DNA from: Ferruginibacter yonginensis
GTDB lineage: Bacteria; Bacteroidota; Bacteroidia; Chitinophagales; Chitinophagaceae
Assembly: GCF_042651465.1 (NCBI RefSeq)
Contig: NZ_JBHSCZ010000002.1
Coordinates: 620,001-684,000 of the forward strand
Length of the DNA stretch: 64,000 nucleotides
Reading direction: 5' to 3'
Part shown: piece after piece, positions 7,718 to 16,422 of the stretch
How the letters are laid out: each line of letters starts with the position of its first letter
Numbering within the stretch: the first letter of the stretch is position 1
Made by a program: the position numbers and the translations under genes
Notes under the pieces: generated by a model
What the model was told of the DNA's origin: nothing
What the model saw: only the letters and a program-made list of their open reading frames with translations
Database searches by the model: none

Positions 7718-9649
7718 TTATCGTAATACTTGTTGGGTATAGGTTTTACCACCAACGGTTACTTTAACAATATATAAACCTTTTGCCCAATGTTGGGTAG
7801 GCACATTTACAAATTCGGCACCGTTAACTAAGGCTACATTTTGTTGGTAAACAGTTTGTGCTAATTGGTTGTAAATACCAATGCTTGCTGTATTTGCATT
7901 AAAATCGTGTAAATAAATAGTGAAAGGGTTGCTTACAGGGTTAGGGTAAATCGTTACAATGCCTTCACCTGTATTACTTGCTGGCAGTTTTTGGGTACTG
8001 TTATTTTTTGTGATAAGCCAGTATTGCGGATCAATTAAAACCGTATCGGCAATAAACCCAATTTGTTCTGTAAAGTTTTGATTATTGAAATCGTTTTGTA
8101 CAATGATAGTTTTTTGTTGGGTAGCATTTTTAAACTGTAAAGCTATAGGTAGTTTAAAAAAATTGACACTAGGGTGAGATGTTGTTTGTGTAATATTGAT
8201 GTTAACCCCACTGCTACCTACATTACGCCATTTAAGTGTGTAGCTTGGGTAACCTTCACCTGTATACCATTGATCAAAAAAGTAGGTTAAATTTTTACCA
8301 CTCTCTGCTTCTAAATTTCTTTTTAAATCAGCCGTGCTGGCATTGCTGTAGCGTAATGCCGGATCTTGCTGGTAACGTTTAATTGCTTTAAAAAATACGG
8401 CATCGCCCAAAATAAACTGTAACATATTTAATAAGCAACTGCCTTTGCTATAGCTTAACCTACCATCAAAAATGCGAAATAAATTGGTAGTGTCATTTAC
8501 TTTAACGGAACCACCTGGTTGTGAAGTAATGGCATCGATTATATTTTTTCTGTTGGCCAATGTTTGGCTAGGATATTGTTTTTCCATGTAAAACGCAGCA
8601 AGGTAAGTAGCAAAGCCTTCGTTCAACCAAATATCTTCCCAGCTAGCACAAGTAATTTTATCACCAAACCATTGGTGACCCAGTTCGTGTGCCATTAAAT
8701 TTTCATCGGGTATTACAATAAAGCTATTGGTTTGATGCTCCATGCCACCGCCCCAACCAAATTGCACATGTCCATATTTTTCGTTTATAAAAGGGTATGG
8801 TCCAAATGTTTGGTGAAATAGCTTCATCGCTTCTAAAACCTTGGGTGTATTGGTTTGAAAACTAGCCAAATCTTCAGGGTAACAATAGGTTAACATTGGC
8901 AAATTAACACCATCTAACTGTACCGTATTGCTGAAAGTAGCATAATTGGTTATAGCCATACAAATGAGGTATGTTGCAATTGGGTAACGATGTTTCCAAT
9001 GTGTACGTATTTTGTTGCCAGCTACAGCTATTTCACTTTGTAATAACCCGTTGCTTGCGGCTTTATACTGGTTGGGGTGTGTAATAAATACATCAATAGA
9101 ATCTGCTTTATCATTAATACCATTTTTGCAAGGCCACCAATCACGTGAGCCATAGGGTTCACTTAAACTCCATAGTATAGGTATACCTGCATGGGTGTAT
9201 TGTATAAATGAGCCAAAGCCTGTATTAGCTGGTATACCTTGGTAGTAAATACTTATTGAATCAATGGTGTTTGTATTTATTGCTGTACCAAAATTTACTT
9301 GTACTGTATTATTAGGCTGCGAAAAGCTAAGTAGTTGTTGCCGTTGTTTAATACTATCGACCCCCATTGGCGCTGTAAGGTCAAGTACGATATTATTGGT
9401 GTTGCTTGTAGTTTTAAAGTAAACAGTTACACAACCTTTAATATAACGTACACTTGGGTTAAGTTCCCACTCACAGCGATAATATTTTACATCAAAATTA
9501 TCTGATGCGTTGGTTCGATTGGTAAAGTTTTGCATTTGTTGTTGTTGCGCCTGCAACTCCATTTTTGCAATACGCATTGCATCCATTTTTTCCTGCGCTT
9601 GGCAAAAAAGGCCCAAAGTGCTAAAAAGTAAAGTATATAGTAACTTCAT
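7718..9649 (-). CDS. Secreted M1-family aminopeptidase with T9SS type A sorting domain
   Basis: Zinc aminopeptidase of the M1 family, 643 residues. A signal peptide (1-18) is followed by the M1 beta-saddle domain and the catalytic domain with the exopeptidase motif GGMEH (about 301-305), zinc motif HELGH (321-325) and the downstream glutamate in NEGFA (343-347). The C-terminal 80 residues carry a type A T9SS sorting domain (starts near IYPNPVSNPF, ends GLYIVKVTVGGKTYTQQVLR), which directs export across the outer membrane and surface attachment or release. Probably digests peptides outside the cell. It forms a single-gene unit. Confidence 0.92.
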   Translation of the reverse strand: MKLLYTLLFSTLGLFCQAQEKMDAMRIAKMELQAQQQQMQNFTNRTNASDNFDVKYYRCEWELNPSVRYIKGCVTVYFKTTSNTNNIVLDLTAPMGVDSIKQRQQLLSFSQPNNTVQVNFGTAINTNTIDSISIYYQGIPANTGFGSFIQYTHAGIPILWSLSEPYGSRDWWPCKNGINDKADSIDVFITHPNQYKAASNGLLQSEIAVAGNKIRTHWKHRYPIATYLICMAITNYATFSNTVQLDGVNLPMLTYCYPEDLASFQTNTPKVLEAMKLFHQTFGPYPFINEKYGHVQFGWGGGMEHQTNSFIVIPDENLMAHELGHQWFGDKITCASWEDIWLNEGFATYLAAFYMEKQYPSQTLANRKNIIDAITSQPGGSVKVNDTTNLFRIFDGRLSYSKGSCLLNMLQFILGDAVFFKAIKRYQQDPALRYSNASTADLKRNLEAESGKNLTYFFDQWYTGEGYPSYTLKWRNVGSSGVNINITQTTSHPSVNFFKLPIALQFKNATQQKTIIVQNDFNNQNFTEQIGFIADTVLIDPQYWLITKNNSTQKLPASNTGEGIVTIYPNPVSNPFTIYLHDFNANTASIGIYNQLAQTVYQQNVALVNGAEFVNVPTQHWAKGLYIVKVTVGGKTYTQQVLR

Positions 9650-9735
9650 ATTGAATACTTGTGTACAGCAATAACGCTATACCTAAAGTTAATATTTTAT
9701 GAAATGGGTCAATAATTTTTAGTTATAAAACCAAC

Positions 9736-9993
9736 TCAAGTTGTTTTTGCTTTACTATTCTTCGTGAAATATTGGAGCAACCCAATTATAGACACCAGTG
9801 TCCAGCAGGCTTCTAAAATAATAAAAGGCCAATAATTGAGTAAAATAGAAGCAGCACATGCAATACTTGCACCCAAAACATTGAGTAATAAGTAAGTAAA
9901 ATCGTCTTTTTGAAGTATGTTTTTTAAGTTTAAAAAGTAGGCTATTAATAATATGGTAACACCTAAAAAGCCTATCCAGTCAGTTGTGGTCAT
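9736..9993 (-). CDS. CBU_0592-like small membrane protein
   Basis: 85-residue protein with about three hydrophobic helices matching the CBU_0592 domain: DWIGFLGVTILLIAYFLNL at the start, a central LLLNVLGASIA helix, and a last helix with EACWTLVSIIGL. The family is conserved but of unknown function. It is divergent from rpoN with a 272-base gap between them. Confidence 0.7.
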   Translation of the reverse strand: MTTTDWIGFLGVTILLIAYFLNLKNILQKDDFTYLLLNVLGASIACAASILLNYWPFIILEACWTLVSIIGLLQYFTKNSKAKTT

Positions 9994-10049
9994 GTTTTAT
10001 GCTTAATAATGGAAAGCTAGTAAAATTTTAGTAAACTTTTTTTGTATAA

Positions 10050-10076
10050 CATGCAAGCGTAACTCTTTATTGCATG
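10050..10076. repeat. Inverted repeat CATGCAA-N13-TTGCATG
   Basis: Perfect 7-base arms (10050-10056 and 10070-10076) between the CBU_0592-like gene and rpoN. It could be an operator; the loop is long and no T tract follows on either side, so it does not look like a terminator. Confidence 0.4.
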
Positions 10077-10151
10077 AAACATCATTTTTAAATTTTAGGC
10101 TTTTATAACCCATACCTAAGGTCAATTAAAACGTATGCCATATAATTTACA

Positions 10152-10159
10152 TAGTTTTG
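10152..10159 (+). promoter_or_regulatory. Candidate -7 element for rpoN
   Basis: TAGTTTTG matches TAnnTTTG and would give an rpoN leader of about 100 bases that includes the inverted repeat at 10203-10233. No clear -33 TTG is seen. Confidence 0.35.
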
Positions 10160-10202
10160 CATAGTGCTCATTGGTGGTATTTTTTTACCCAATTCGGCAT
10201 GG

Positions 10203-10233
10203 CATTGTTTTGGTAATAGGTTGCCAAACAATG
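10203..10233 (+). promoter_or_regulatory. Hairpin-forming inverted repeat in the rpoN leader
   Basis: CATTGTTT (10203-10210) and AAACAATG (10226-10233) are perfect complements, extended inward by GG/CC with a one-base bulge. It ends 32 bases before the rpoN ATG. It may form an RNA hairpin or bind a protein. Confidence 0.4.
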
Positions 10234-10265
10234 TTAATAACTGATTATTTTTTTGAATTATTATT

Positions 10266-11753
10266 ATGTCATTACACCAAAGCTTACAGCAAAAATTATT
10301 ACAAAAATTATCGCCACAGCAAATTCAATTAATGAAGTTGTTGCAGGTGCCTACTGCTATATTAGATGAACGTATAAAGGAAGAGTTAGAAGAAAATCCT
10401 GCCCTTGAGCAGGCCGATGAAGATAGCCATGATGATGAGTTTGAGAAAGATGAATTTACAGAGGCTAATGAAGATGATGATTACCAAACGGAAGGCTCAG
10501 AAGATGAGTATGAAAACATTGACATTAGCGAATATGTGCAAGATGGCGACGATGATATTGGCGATTATAAAACAAGAGATGAAAATTACCCTGAGTTAGA
10601 TGATAGCAAAGTAATACCTCATAAAGTAGAAACCAGCTTTATGGAGCTCATGTTACAACAATTGGGTTTGCTTAACTTAAACGATCATCAGTTAAAAGTG
10701 GCTGAACAAATTGTAGGTAGTTTAGATGATGATGGGTATTTGCGTAGAGAAATTTCCGCAATTATTGATGATTTAGCATTTAGGCAAAACGTTGATACAG
10801 ATGAAAAAGAAATCGAAGCTTTATTATTACAAATTCAACAATTTGACCCACCAGGTGTAGGTGCTCGTGATTTACAAGAATGTTTATTATTACAACTCAA
10901 ACGTAAAACAGATCAGGGTAAAATTATTGATACAGCTATTAAAGTATTAGAAAAATATTTTGATGAGTTTACCAAAAAGCATTATGAAAAAATACAACGT
11001 GCCCTTAATTTAAGTGATGAACAATTAAGAGAAATTATTAGCCAAATAGTAAAGCTCAACCCTAAGCCAGGCGGCACTGCTGGCGATACGGGTAAAAATA
11101 CCAATTATGTAATACCCGATTTTTTTATAGCCAACAATGTAGGCAAATTAGAACTTACCCTTAATAGCAAAAATGCACCTGACCTTCGTATTAGTGAGGG
11201 TTATAGAGATATGCTAAAGGATTATGAAAAAGGTACAAAAAAAGATAAACGACAAAAAGATGCAGTGTTGTTTATAAAGCAAAAAATTGATAGTGCTAAA
11301 TGGTTTATTGATGCCATTAAGCAACGTCAAAATACGTTGTTAAATACTATGGAAGCTATTATGAATTACCAGTATAATTTCTTTTTAACTGGTGATGAAA
11401 CAGCATTGCGACCAATGATTTTGAAAGATATTGCTGAAATGACCAACCTTGATATTTCTACCGTGAGTAGGGTGGCCAACAGTAAATTTGTACAAACTGA
11501 ATTTGGTACCTACCGCCTAAAATTCTTTTTTAGCGAAAGTTTACAAACAGATAGTGGCGAAGAAGTAAGTACGAGAGAAGTGAAAAAAATATTGACCGAC
11601 TTAATTAGTGAGGAAACAAAAAAACACCCTTACAGTGATGAAAAGCTAACAGAAATGTTGCAAGAAAAAGGTTACAATATTGCACGAAGAACAGTAGCAA
11701 AATATAGAGAGCAACTCAATATACCAGTAGCTCGACTCAGAAAAATTTTATAA
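10266..11753 (+). CDS. rpoN: RNA polymerase sigma-54 factor
   Basis: Alternative sigma factor that recognises -24/-12 promoters and needs AAA+ activators. The 495-residue protein has the glutamine-rich activator-interacting region I (SLQQKLLQKLSPQQIQLMKLLQ, split about 5-26), a very acidic region II (about 45-115), the core-binding domain, the DNA-binding helix-turn-helix (DISTVSRVANSKFV region, about 395-412) and the RpoN box ARRTVAKYRE (about 473-482). No activator gene lies in the window. The following membrane protein gene starts directly after the stop codon. Confidence 0.96.
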   Translation: MSLHQSLQQKLLQKLSPQQIQLMKLLQVPTAILDERIKEELEENPALEQADEDSHDDEFEKDEFTEANEDDDYQTEGSEDEYENIDISEYVQDGDDDIGDYKTRDENYPELDDSKVIPHKVETSFMELMLQQLGLLNLNDHQLKVAEQIVGSLDDDGYLRREISAIIDDLAFRQNVDTDEKEIEALLLQIQQFDPPGVGARDLQECLLLQLKRKTDQGKIIDTAIKVLEKYFDEFTKKHYEKIQRALNLSDEQLREIISQIVKLNPKPGGTAGDTGKNTNYVIPDFFIANNVGKLELTLNSKNAPDLRISEGYRDMLKDYEKGTKKDKRQKDAVLFIKQKIDSAKWFIDAIKQRQNTLLNTMEAIMNYQYNFFLTGDETALRPMILKDIAEMTNLDISTVSRVANSKFVQTEFGTYRLKFFFSESLQTDSGEEVSTREVKKILTDLISEETKKHPYSDEKLTEMLQEKGYNIARRTVAKYREQLNIPVARLRKIL

Positions 11754-12419
11754 ATGCAACCATTTATTATTGACGATATTAATGCCAACAAGCCAAAGCA
11801 GCATCCTGCTTTACAATGGCCAGCACAGTTTATTTCGTATGTGTTGCACCCCATTTTTGTGCCTATTTATGTAATTACTTTTTTGGTGTTTATTCATCCA
11901 TCATACTTTAGTGGTATTGATGAGAGGGCTAGGTGGCAAACCGTTTTAATATCAATAGTGAACTTGGTGGCATTTCCATTAATAAGTGTTTTGTTATTAA
12001 AAGCAGTTGGTTTTATTGATTCTGTTTTTTTACGTACCAGAAAAGATAGAATTATACCATATATGGCTTGTGGTATTTTCTTTTTTTGGGCCTATACCGT
12101 TTTTAAAAAACAAGAATTTTATCCACCCATTATGGCCAGTTTTATATTAGGTGTTTTTTTAGCAGCAAGTGCTGGTTTAATTGCTAATATCTATTTTAAA
12201 ATAAGCATGCATACCATTGGCATGGGTGGTTGGTTAGGCATATTTATCGTAATTGCATATAGCAATACGATGTTAATGACATGGCCCATTGCACTCGTTT
12301 TATTACTTACGGGTTTAGTAACAACTGCAAGATTATTGGTAAGCGACCATACCCAAAAAGACGTTTATGTAGGTTTATTAGTGGGCTTTTTATGCCAAAT
12401 TGTTGCCGCTAATGTATAA
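11754..12419 (+). CDS. PAP2-like membrane protein
   Basis: 221-residue protein with five or six hydrophobic helices. The C-terminal part (MGGWLGIFI ... ARLLVSDHTQKDVYVGLLVG) resembles the last blocks of PAP2-type phosphatases, in which a histidine is followed by a glycine-rich helix, and similar Bacteroidota proteins are often labelled PAP2-related. The first canonical PAP2 motif (KxxxxxxRP) is present at best in a changed form (FLRTRKDRIIPY), so catalytic activity is doubtful. Its ATG directly follows the rpoN stop, implying translational coupling. Confidence 0.5.
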   Translation: MQPFIIDDINANKPKQHPALQWPAQFISYVLHPIFVPIYVITFLVFIHPSYFSGIDERARWQTVLISIVNLVAFPLISVLLLKAVGFIDSVFLRTRKDRIIPYMACGIFFFWAYTVFKKQEFYPPIMASFILGVFLAASAGLIANIYFKISMHTIGMGGWLGIFIVIAYSNTMLMTWPIALVLLLTGLVTTARLLVSDHTQKDVYVGLLVGFLCQIVAANV

Positions 12420-12486
12420 GTTACCTATTTAACATTTTATATGTAGCTTATGGCTACATACTTGCTTTATACCACAAAAATTAAAC

Positions 12487-13206
12487 ATGAAATACATATT
12501 TACATTACTAATTACCAGCATTACCCTCAGTTCATGTGATACCCTACAGCAAGTAGTAAACACTGCTGGTGCAAATGGTATTGGTACGGGTATTTCTAAT
12601 ACAGAAGCTGCAGCAGGTATTAAAGAAGCATTAGGACAAGGTATTACAAAATCAGTTTTACAATTAAACACTACCGATGGTTTTTTTAAAGATGCCTTAT
12701 ACAAAGTATTATTACCACCTGAAGCTAAAAAAATTGAAAATACGTTACGAAACCTAGGTTTTAATAGTTTGGTTGATAAAGCTATTTTACAAATTAACCG
12801 TGGTGCCGAAGATGCCGCAGGTTATGCAAAGCCTATTTTTGTAGATGCTATTAAGAGTATGACCATTGCTGATGCAATTGGCCTTATACGAAATGGTGAT
12901 ACCAGTGCTACCCACTTTTTTAGAGAAAAAACTACTCAAAAATTAATTGCTGCATTTACGCCAGTAATTGAAGCCTCTTTACAAAAAACAGAAGCAACGA
13001 AATACTATGGTGATTTAATTATGAAGTACAATAATTTTCCTACAACCATAAAAAAGTTAAACCCTGATTTAACTAATTATGTAACCCTAAAGGCAACCGA
13101 TGCTTTGTTTAATTTAATAGCTAAAGAAGAAGTAAACATACGTACCAATTTTGCAGCACGAACAACCGATTTATTGAAGAAAGTATTTGGTGGAGCGTAT
13201 AGATAA
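12487..13206 (+). CDS. DUF4197 lipoprotein
   Basis: 239-residue lipoprotein: the signal peptide ends in the lipobox LSSC (about residues 14-17), followed by a helical DUF4197 domain (about 35-237) with typical blocks EALGQGITKSV, LLPPEAKKIE, AILQINRGAEDAA, and TQKLIAAFTPVI. Function is unknown; the family is widespread in Bacteroidota and Proteobacteria and is expected in the periplasm, attached to a membrane. A strong hairpin terminator follows directly. Confidence 0.85.
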   Translation: MKYIFTLLITSITLSSCDTLQQVVNTAGANGIGTGISNTEAAAGIKEALGQGITKSVLQLNTTDGFFKDALYKVLLPPEAKKIENTLRNLGFNSLVDKAILQINRGAEDAAGYAKPIFVDAIKSMTIADAIGLIRNGDTSATHFFREKTTQKLIAAFTPVIEASLQKTEATKYYGDLIMKYNNFPTTIKKLNPDLTNYVTLKATDALFNLIAKEEVNIRTNFAARTTDLLKKVFGGAYR

Positions 13207-13222
13207 GCCTCATTTCTATAAT

Positions 13223-13258
13223 AAAAAAGCTGCTGTACTGTATACAGCAGCTTTTTTT
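13223..13258. terminator. Bidirectional rho-independent terminator
   Basis: Arms AAAAAAGCTGCTGTA (13223-13237) and TACAGCAGCTTTTTT (13243-13257) are perfect complements with a 5-base loop and flanking A/T tracts. It lies between the convergent DUF4197 and flavin reductase genes. Confidence 0.9.
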
Positions 13259-13272
13259 ATTTACATATTATC

Positions 13273-14160
13273 TTATACAACTTCGTTGTGTAATAATATT
13301 TGCCATGCAGCAGCTACATCATTATTGTTTAAAAAACGAGCCGCTAATCTATGAATTTCAACCTCCATGTCGTTAGGGTTGAGGCTATAGTATTGTACAA
13401 TTTGTTTTAGATCATCGTTATCATACGAAGCATCAACAGTAGGTAATATTTCTACATTTGCAAGCTGCCCCAAATGGTTGCCAGTAAGTATTGAACTGTT
13501 GCGTATTGCCGAAGGTAAAGCATCAATACCAATACCTAATTTTACATTTGGTTTGGCTACTTTAAATAAATTATTAACACCTACCTTGCTATACCAATCG
13601 CCCCCCAAACGGGCCACCAATGCTAATTTTGTTTGGTCTATTTTCAGATTGGCATCTAAAATACTATCATCAATATGCATGCAAAGTACTTCGCAAATAA
13701 CTAGGTTGCCTGCACCACCTTCTGTACCTAATGGTTTTACTTCAATTACTTTACACTCCAATTTTATTTTACTTTCTTGCACCATTGGTGGTTTTACCAT
13801 AGTGGCGGCCTGTTCTGTAAAACCAGCTTTTACAAACTCGTTGGTGCCTTTCGGAAATTCGCAACTTGATAATGACATTTGTTGTACCATATCATAATCC
13901 ACCATATTAATAACCACTTCTGCAACTTCTTGCACATTTTCAAGCGTATGTTTGGTGGTATTATCCCTAACCCTACGAGCAGGTGAAAAAATAACAATAG
14001 GTGGGTTCGATGAAAATAAATTGAAGAAACTGAAGGGAGATAAGTTTACATTTCCGGCAGCATCAATAGTTGATGCAAAGCAAATGGGCCTTGGTGCAAT
14101 GCTATGTTGCAAATAATTTTGCACATCAGCCGGACTTAAATCTTTTAATTGAATCAGCAT
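13273..14160 (-). CDS. Flavin reductase-like FMN-binding protein
   Basis: 295-residue protein with an FMN-binding split-barrel domain (about residues 15-195): SIAPRPICFASTID with the arginine-proline signature, NLSPFSFFNLFSSNPP for flavin contact, and a C-terminal extension of about 100 residues common in Bacteroidota members. It may reduce flavin or serve as an oxygenase reductase component. The gene is 10 bases after the FAH-fold hydrolase gene on the same strand; this pair is common in Bacteroidota and hints at aromatic compound breakdown, but no dioxygenase is in the window. Confidence 0.85.
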   Translation of the reverse strand: MLIQLKDLSPADVQNYLQHSIAPRPICFASTIDAAGNVNLSPFSFFNLFSSNPPIVIFSPARRVRDNTTKHTLENVQEVAEVVINMVDYDMVQQMSLSSCEFPKGTNEFVKAGFTEQAATMVKPPMVQESKIKLECKVIEVKPLGTEGGAGNLVICEVLCMHIDDSILDANLKIDQTKLALVARLGGDWYSKVGVNNLFKVAKPNVKLGIGIDALPSAIRNSSILTGNHLGQLANVEILPTVDASYDNDDLKQIVQYYSLNPNDMEVEIHRLAARFLNNNDVAAAWQILLHNEVV

Positions 14161-14170
14161 GATGACGTGG

Positions 14171-15178
14171 CTATAATTTTTTAAGTGCTAAAATAGAAAA
14201 ATCACTTTCATCAGCCACTATAGTATTGGTTAATGTACCCAATTCATCAATTTGCATGGTAACTACATCGCCGGGTTGTAGCCACTGCTCTTGGTAATTG
14301 GGGTCGTTTAATTTGCCCGTACCATTGAGTTCTAAAAAGCAACCTGTGCCAACGGTACCACTGCCTATTACGTCACCAGCATACATGTTAACGCCATAGC
14401 TGCAACGCTCAATTATTTCTGCAAAGGTCCAATCCATATCAGCTAAGTTGCCTTTACTTACTTGTACGCCATTAACAGTACAGGTCATATTAAGGTTCCA
14501 ACTTTTGCCGGTATGCCCATCTTTACATGGCACTTCAAAGTTTTCTAATTCATCAAGCGTAACCAACATGGGCCCAATTACGGTTGAAAAATCTTTTCCT
14601 TTTGCAGGTCCAAGGTTGAGCAGCATTTCTTCCATTTGTAGCCTACGGGCACTCATATCGTTCATAATCATAAGGCCACCTATATAACTATCGGCCTCAG
14701 CAGCTTTTATATTTTTACCATGTTTGCAAATAACAATGGCGGCTTCTAATTCAAAATCGAGTTTTTCGAAGTGATCAGGCATGCAAACAATATCGCCAGG
14801 GCCTTGAATACTATTATGATTGGTAAAATAAAAGATAGGATATTGATCAAATTCAGCAATCATATCTACCTTTCTATTACGCCTTGCTGCAGCCACATGT
14901 TGCCTAAAAGCATAACCATCTCTACAGCTAGTTGGGTTGGGTACTGGGGCAATAATGGTAGCTTCTTCAAAAGGAGTGGTGCGTTTATTTTCAAAACCAC
15001 CTTCTTTAATATGTTTTTCGGCCATTTGAGCAATCGGAAAAACATCTTCCCAATAATTTAAAAACATGGCCATACTAATGGGCAAATCGGGGTGTAAGCT
15101 ATCGGTATCATATAACTTACCGTTTACTAATAAGGCTAATTGTTCGTGTTCGTTTTTTAAGTAACTAACTAATTTCAT
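14171..15178 (-). CDS. Fumarylacetoacetate hydrolase-family protein
   Basis: 335-residue FAH-fold enzyme that hydrolyses carbon-carbon bonds of acylpyruvate-type compounds using a bound metal ion. Visible motifs are the start of the domain AFRQHVAAARR (about 90-100), the metal-binding E-x-E in LDFELEAAIVI (about 139-149), NDMSARRLQ (about 173-181), KGKDFSTVIGPML, and GSGTVGTGC near residue 272. A fumarylacetoacetase or 2-hydroxyhepta-2,4-diene-1,7-dioate isomerase role in tyrosine or aromatic breakdown is plausible, not proven. First gene of an operon with the flavin reductase gene. Confidence 0.88.
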   Translation of the reverse strand: MKLVSYLKNEHEQLALLVNGKLYDTDSLHPDLPISMAMFLNYWEDVFPIAQMAEKHIKEGGFENKRTTPFEEATIIAPVPNPTSCRDGYAFRQHVAAARRNRKVDMIAEFDQYPIFYFTNHNSIQGPGDIVCMPDHFEKLDFELEAAIVICKHGKNIKAAEADSYIGGLMIMNDMSARRLQMEEMLLNLGPAKGKDFSTVIGPMLVTLDELENFEVPCKDGHTGKSWNLNMTCTVNGVQVSKGNLADMDWTFAEIIERCSYGVNMYAGDVIGSGTVGTGCFLELNGTGKLNDPNYQEQWLQPGDVVTMQIDELGTLTNTIVADESDFSILALKKL

Positions 15179-15413
15179 ATGTTGCTGATAATTAAGTTGG
15201 AAGGAAATGAGGTTATTTTATAATTTATTGTGCAAATTTGGCAATTGATTTTGTGGTTTAAAATGAATTTAGCCTGCTATACTTATATGAATATGAGGTA
15301 TTTATCTGAATTTGTGTCATAAATATTAATGTTGGAACTATAATTGATAATGTTTTGTGACGAATGGTACGACAAATTTAGGCTTAGTGAGGCCTACCAA
15401 AAAAATCAATTTG

Positions 15414-15421
15414 TATATTTG
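15414..15421 (+). promoter_or_regulatory. Candidate -7 element for the fatty acid hydroxylase
   Basis: TATATTTG fits TAnnTTTG, 16 bases before the ATG, implying a leader of about 10 bases. The rest of the 259-base gap between the divergent genes is AT-rich; I see no RNA gene or further motif in it. Confidence 0.4.
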
Positions 15422-15437
15422 CTTATTATTTTAAATT

Positions 15438-16100
15438 ATGGAATTTCAAAAAATACACAATAAGGGTCAAGCACAATTATTTCGTAACAGTTATTTGGAA
15501 TACCTTACCAAAACACACCCTTTAGTAATTTGGGGTATGTATTTACCTGTATTGATTTTATTACCTTATTATAGCATTAATTCAGTAGGTATTGCTGGAA
15601 TTACTACTTGCTTGGTTTATTTAGGCGGTATGTTTTTTTGGACTTTTACTGAATATATTTTACACCGTTTTGCTTTTCACCACCACCCCTCAACTGAGAA
15701 AGGTAAACGTATTAATTATGTATTGCATGGTAACCACCATGAGTACCCAAGAGATAAAGAACGATTGTTTATGCCGGCTGTTCCAAGCCTTATCATTGCA
15801 TCCATTTTTTTTATAACCTTTTATTTTATTTTAGGAAAATATGCTTTTGCTTTTTTTCCTGGATTTATGTTGGGGTATTTAATATATGGAAGCATGCACT
15901 ATGCAATACATGCATGGAACCCACCATTTAAATGGATGAAGGGTTTATGGCGTAACCATCACTTACACCATTACAAACATGCTGATATGGGCTTTGGGGT
16001 AAGCAGCACATTATGGGATCATGTTTTTGGAACCATGTTTGACCTTAAAAAAGAAAAAGAAGACAAAGAAAAAGTGAAGGAATTAATGTTTACAAAATAG
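15438..16100 (+). CDS. FA2H-like fatty acid hydroxylase (sterol desaturase superfamily)
   Basis: Membrane di-iron hydroxylase of 220 residues. The histidine ligand clusters are complete: EYILHRFAFHHH (about 70-81), LHGNHHEYP (about 95-103), GSMHYAIHAW (about 154-163) and RNHHLHHYKHADMGFGVSS (about 174-192), followed by LWDHVFGT. The GFGVSS-LWDHVFGT ending is typical of the fatty acid 2-hydroxylase/Scs7 group rather than of carotenoid hydroxylases (CrtZ). It probably adds a 2-hydroxyl to fatty acyl chains of sphingolipids or other lipids, which are known in Chitinophagaceae. Single-gene unit with its own promoter element. Confidence 0.85.
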   Translation: MEFQKIHNKGQAQLFRNSYLEYLTKTHPLVIWGMYLPVLILLPYYSINSVGIAGITTCLVYLGGMFFWTFTEYILHRFAFHHHPSTEKGKRINYVLHGNHHEYPRDKERLFMPAVPSLIIASIFFITFYFILGKYAFAFFPGFMLGYLIYGSMHYAIHAWNPPFKWMKGLWRNHHLHHYKHADMGFGVSSTLWDHVFGTMFDLKKEKEDKEKVKELMFTK

Positions 16101-16104
16101 AAAC

Positions 16105-16416
16105 TTACCACCTTTCATTTTCATCAATATCATTAACATCCCGACGGTACTGCTGTCTGGATTGTTGTTTTTGGCGTTGTCTTTCAACATATAGTGCTGC
16201 AATTATTTTTCCGGCATCTTCATGAGGGTGTTGGCTGAGGAGCTGCTGTAATTTTGTTTCACTAATATCTGCTCGGTACAAAATAGCTATGAGTTTATTA
16301 AATTGGTGTACAATGAGCCAGTTAATTTTCGTGGCCAACAAGTCCATCCAATCATTATCATTAGCAGTTATTTCAAATTGATTGTTTACGATATGAATTA
16401 ATTCATTGTTCATCAA
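16105..16416 (-). CDS. Hypothetical small protein
   Basis: 103-residue soluble protein, mainly helical, with a Gln/Arg-rich C-terminus (about residues 80-93) that may be a coiled coil or nucleic-acid contact. No known family is recognised. It lies 6 bases after the TIGR02757 gene in the same direction and is therefore probably made with it. Convergent with the hydroxylase gene, 4 bases away. Confidence 0.55.
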   Translation of the reverse strand: MMNNELIHIVNNQFEITANDNDWMDLLATKINWLIVHQFNKLIAILYRADISETKLQQLLSQHPHEDAGKIIAALYVERQRQKQQSRQQYRRDVNDIDENERW

Positions 16417-16422
16417 ATTGGT

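Noticed and set aside
13478..13897. 139-codon open frame antisense to the flavin reductase gene
   Set aside because: Opposite-strand shadow; the flavin reductase motifs are clearly on the minus strand.
15438..16100. Hydroxylase as a carotenoid hydroxylase (CrtZ) supplying the rhodopsin antenna
   Set aside because: Length and the GFGVSS...LWDHVFGT ending fit the fatty acid 2-hydroxylase group; CrtZ is shorter with a different histidine layout. It is also 48 kb away.
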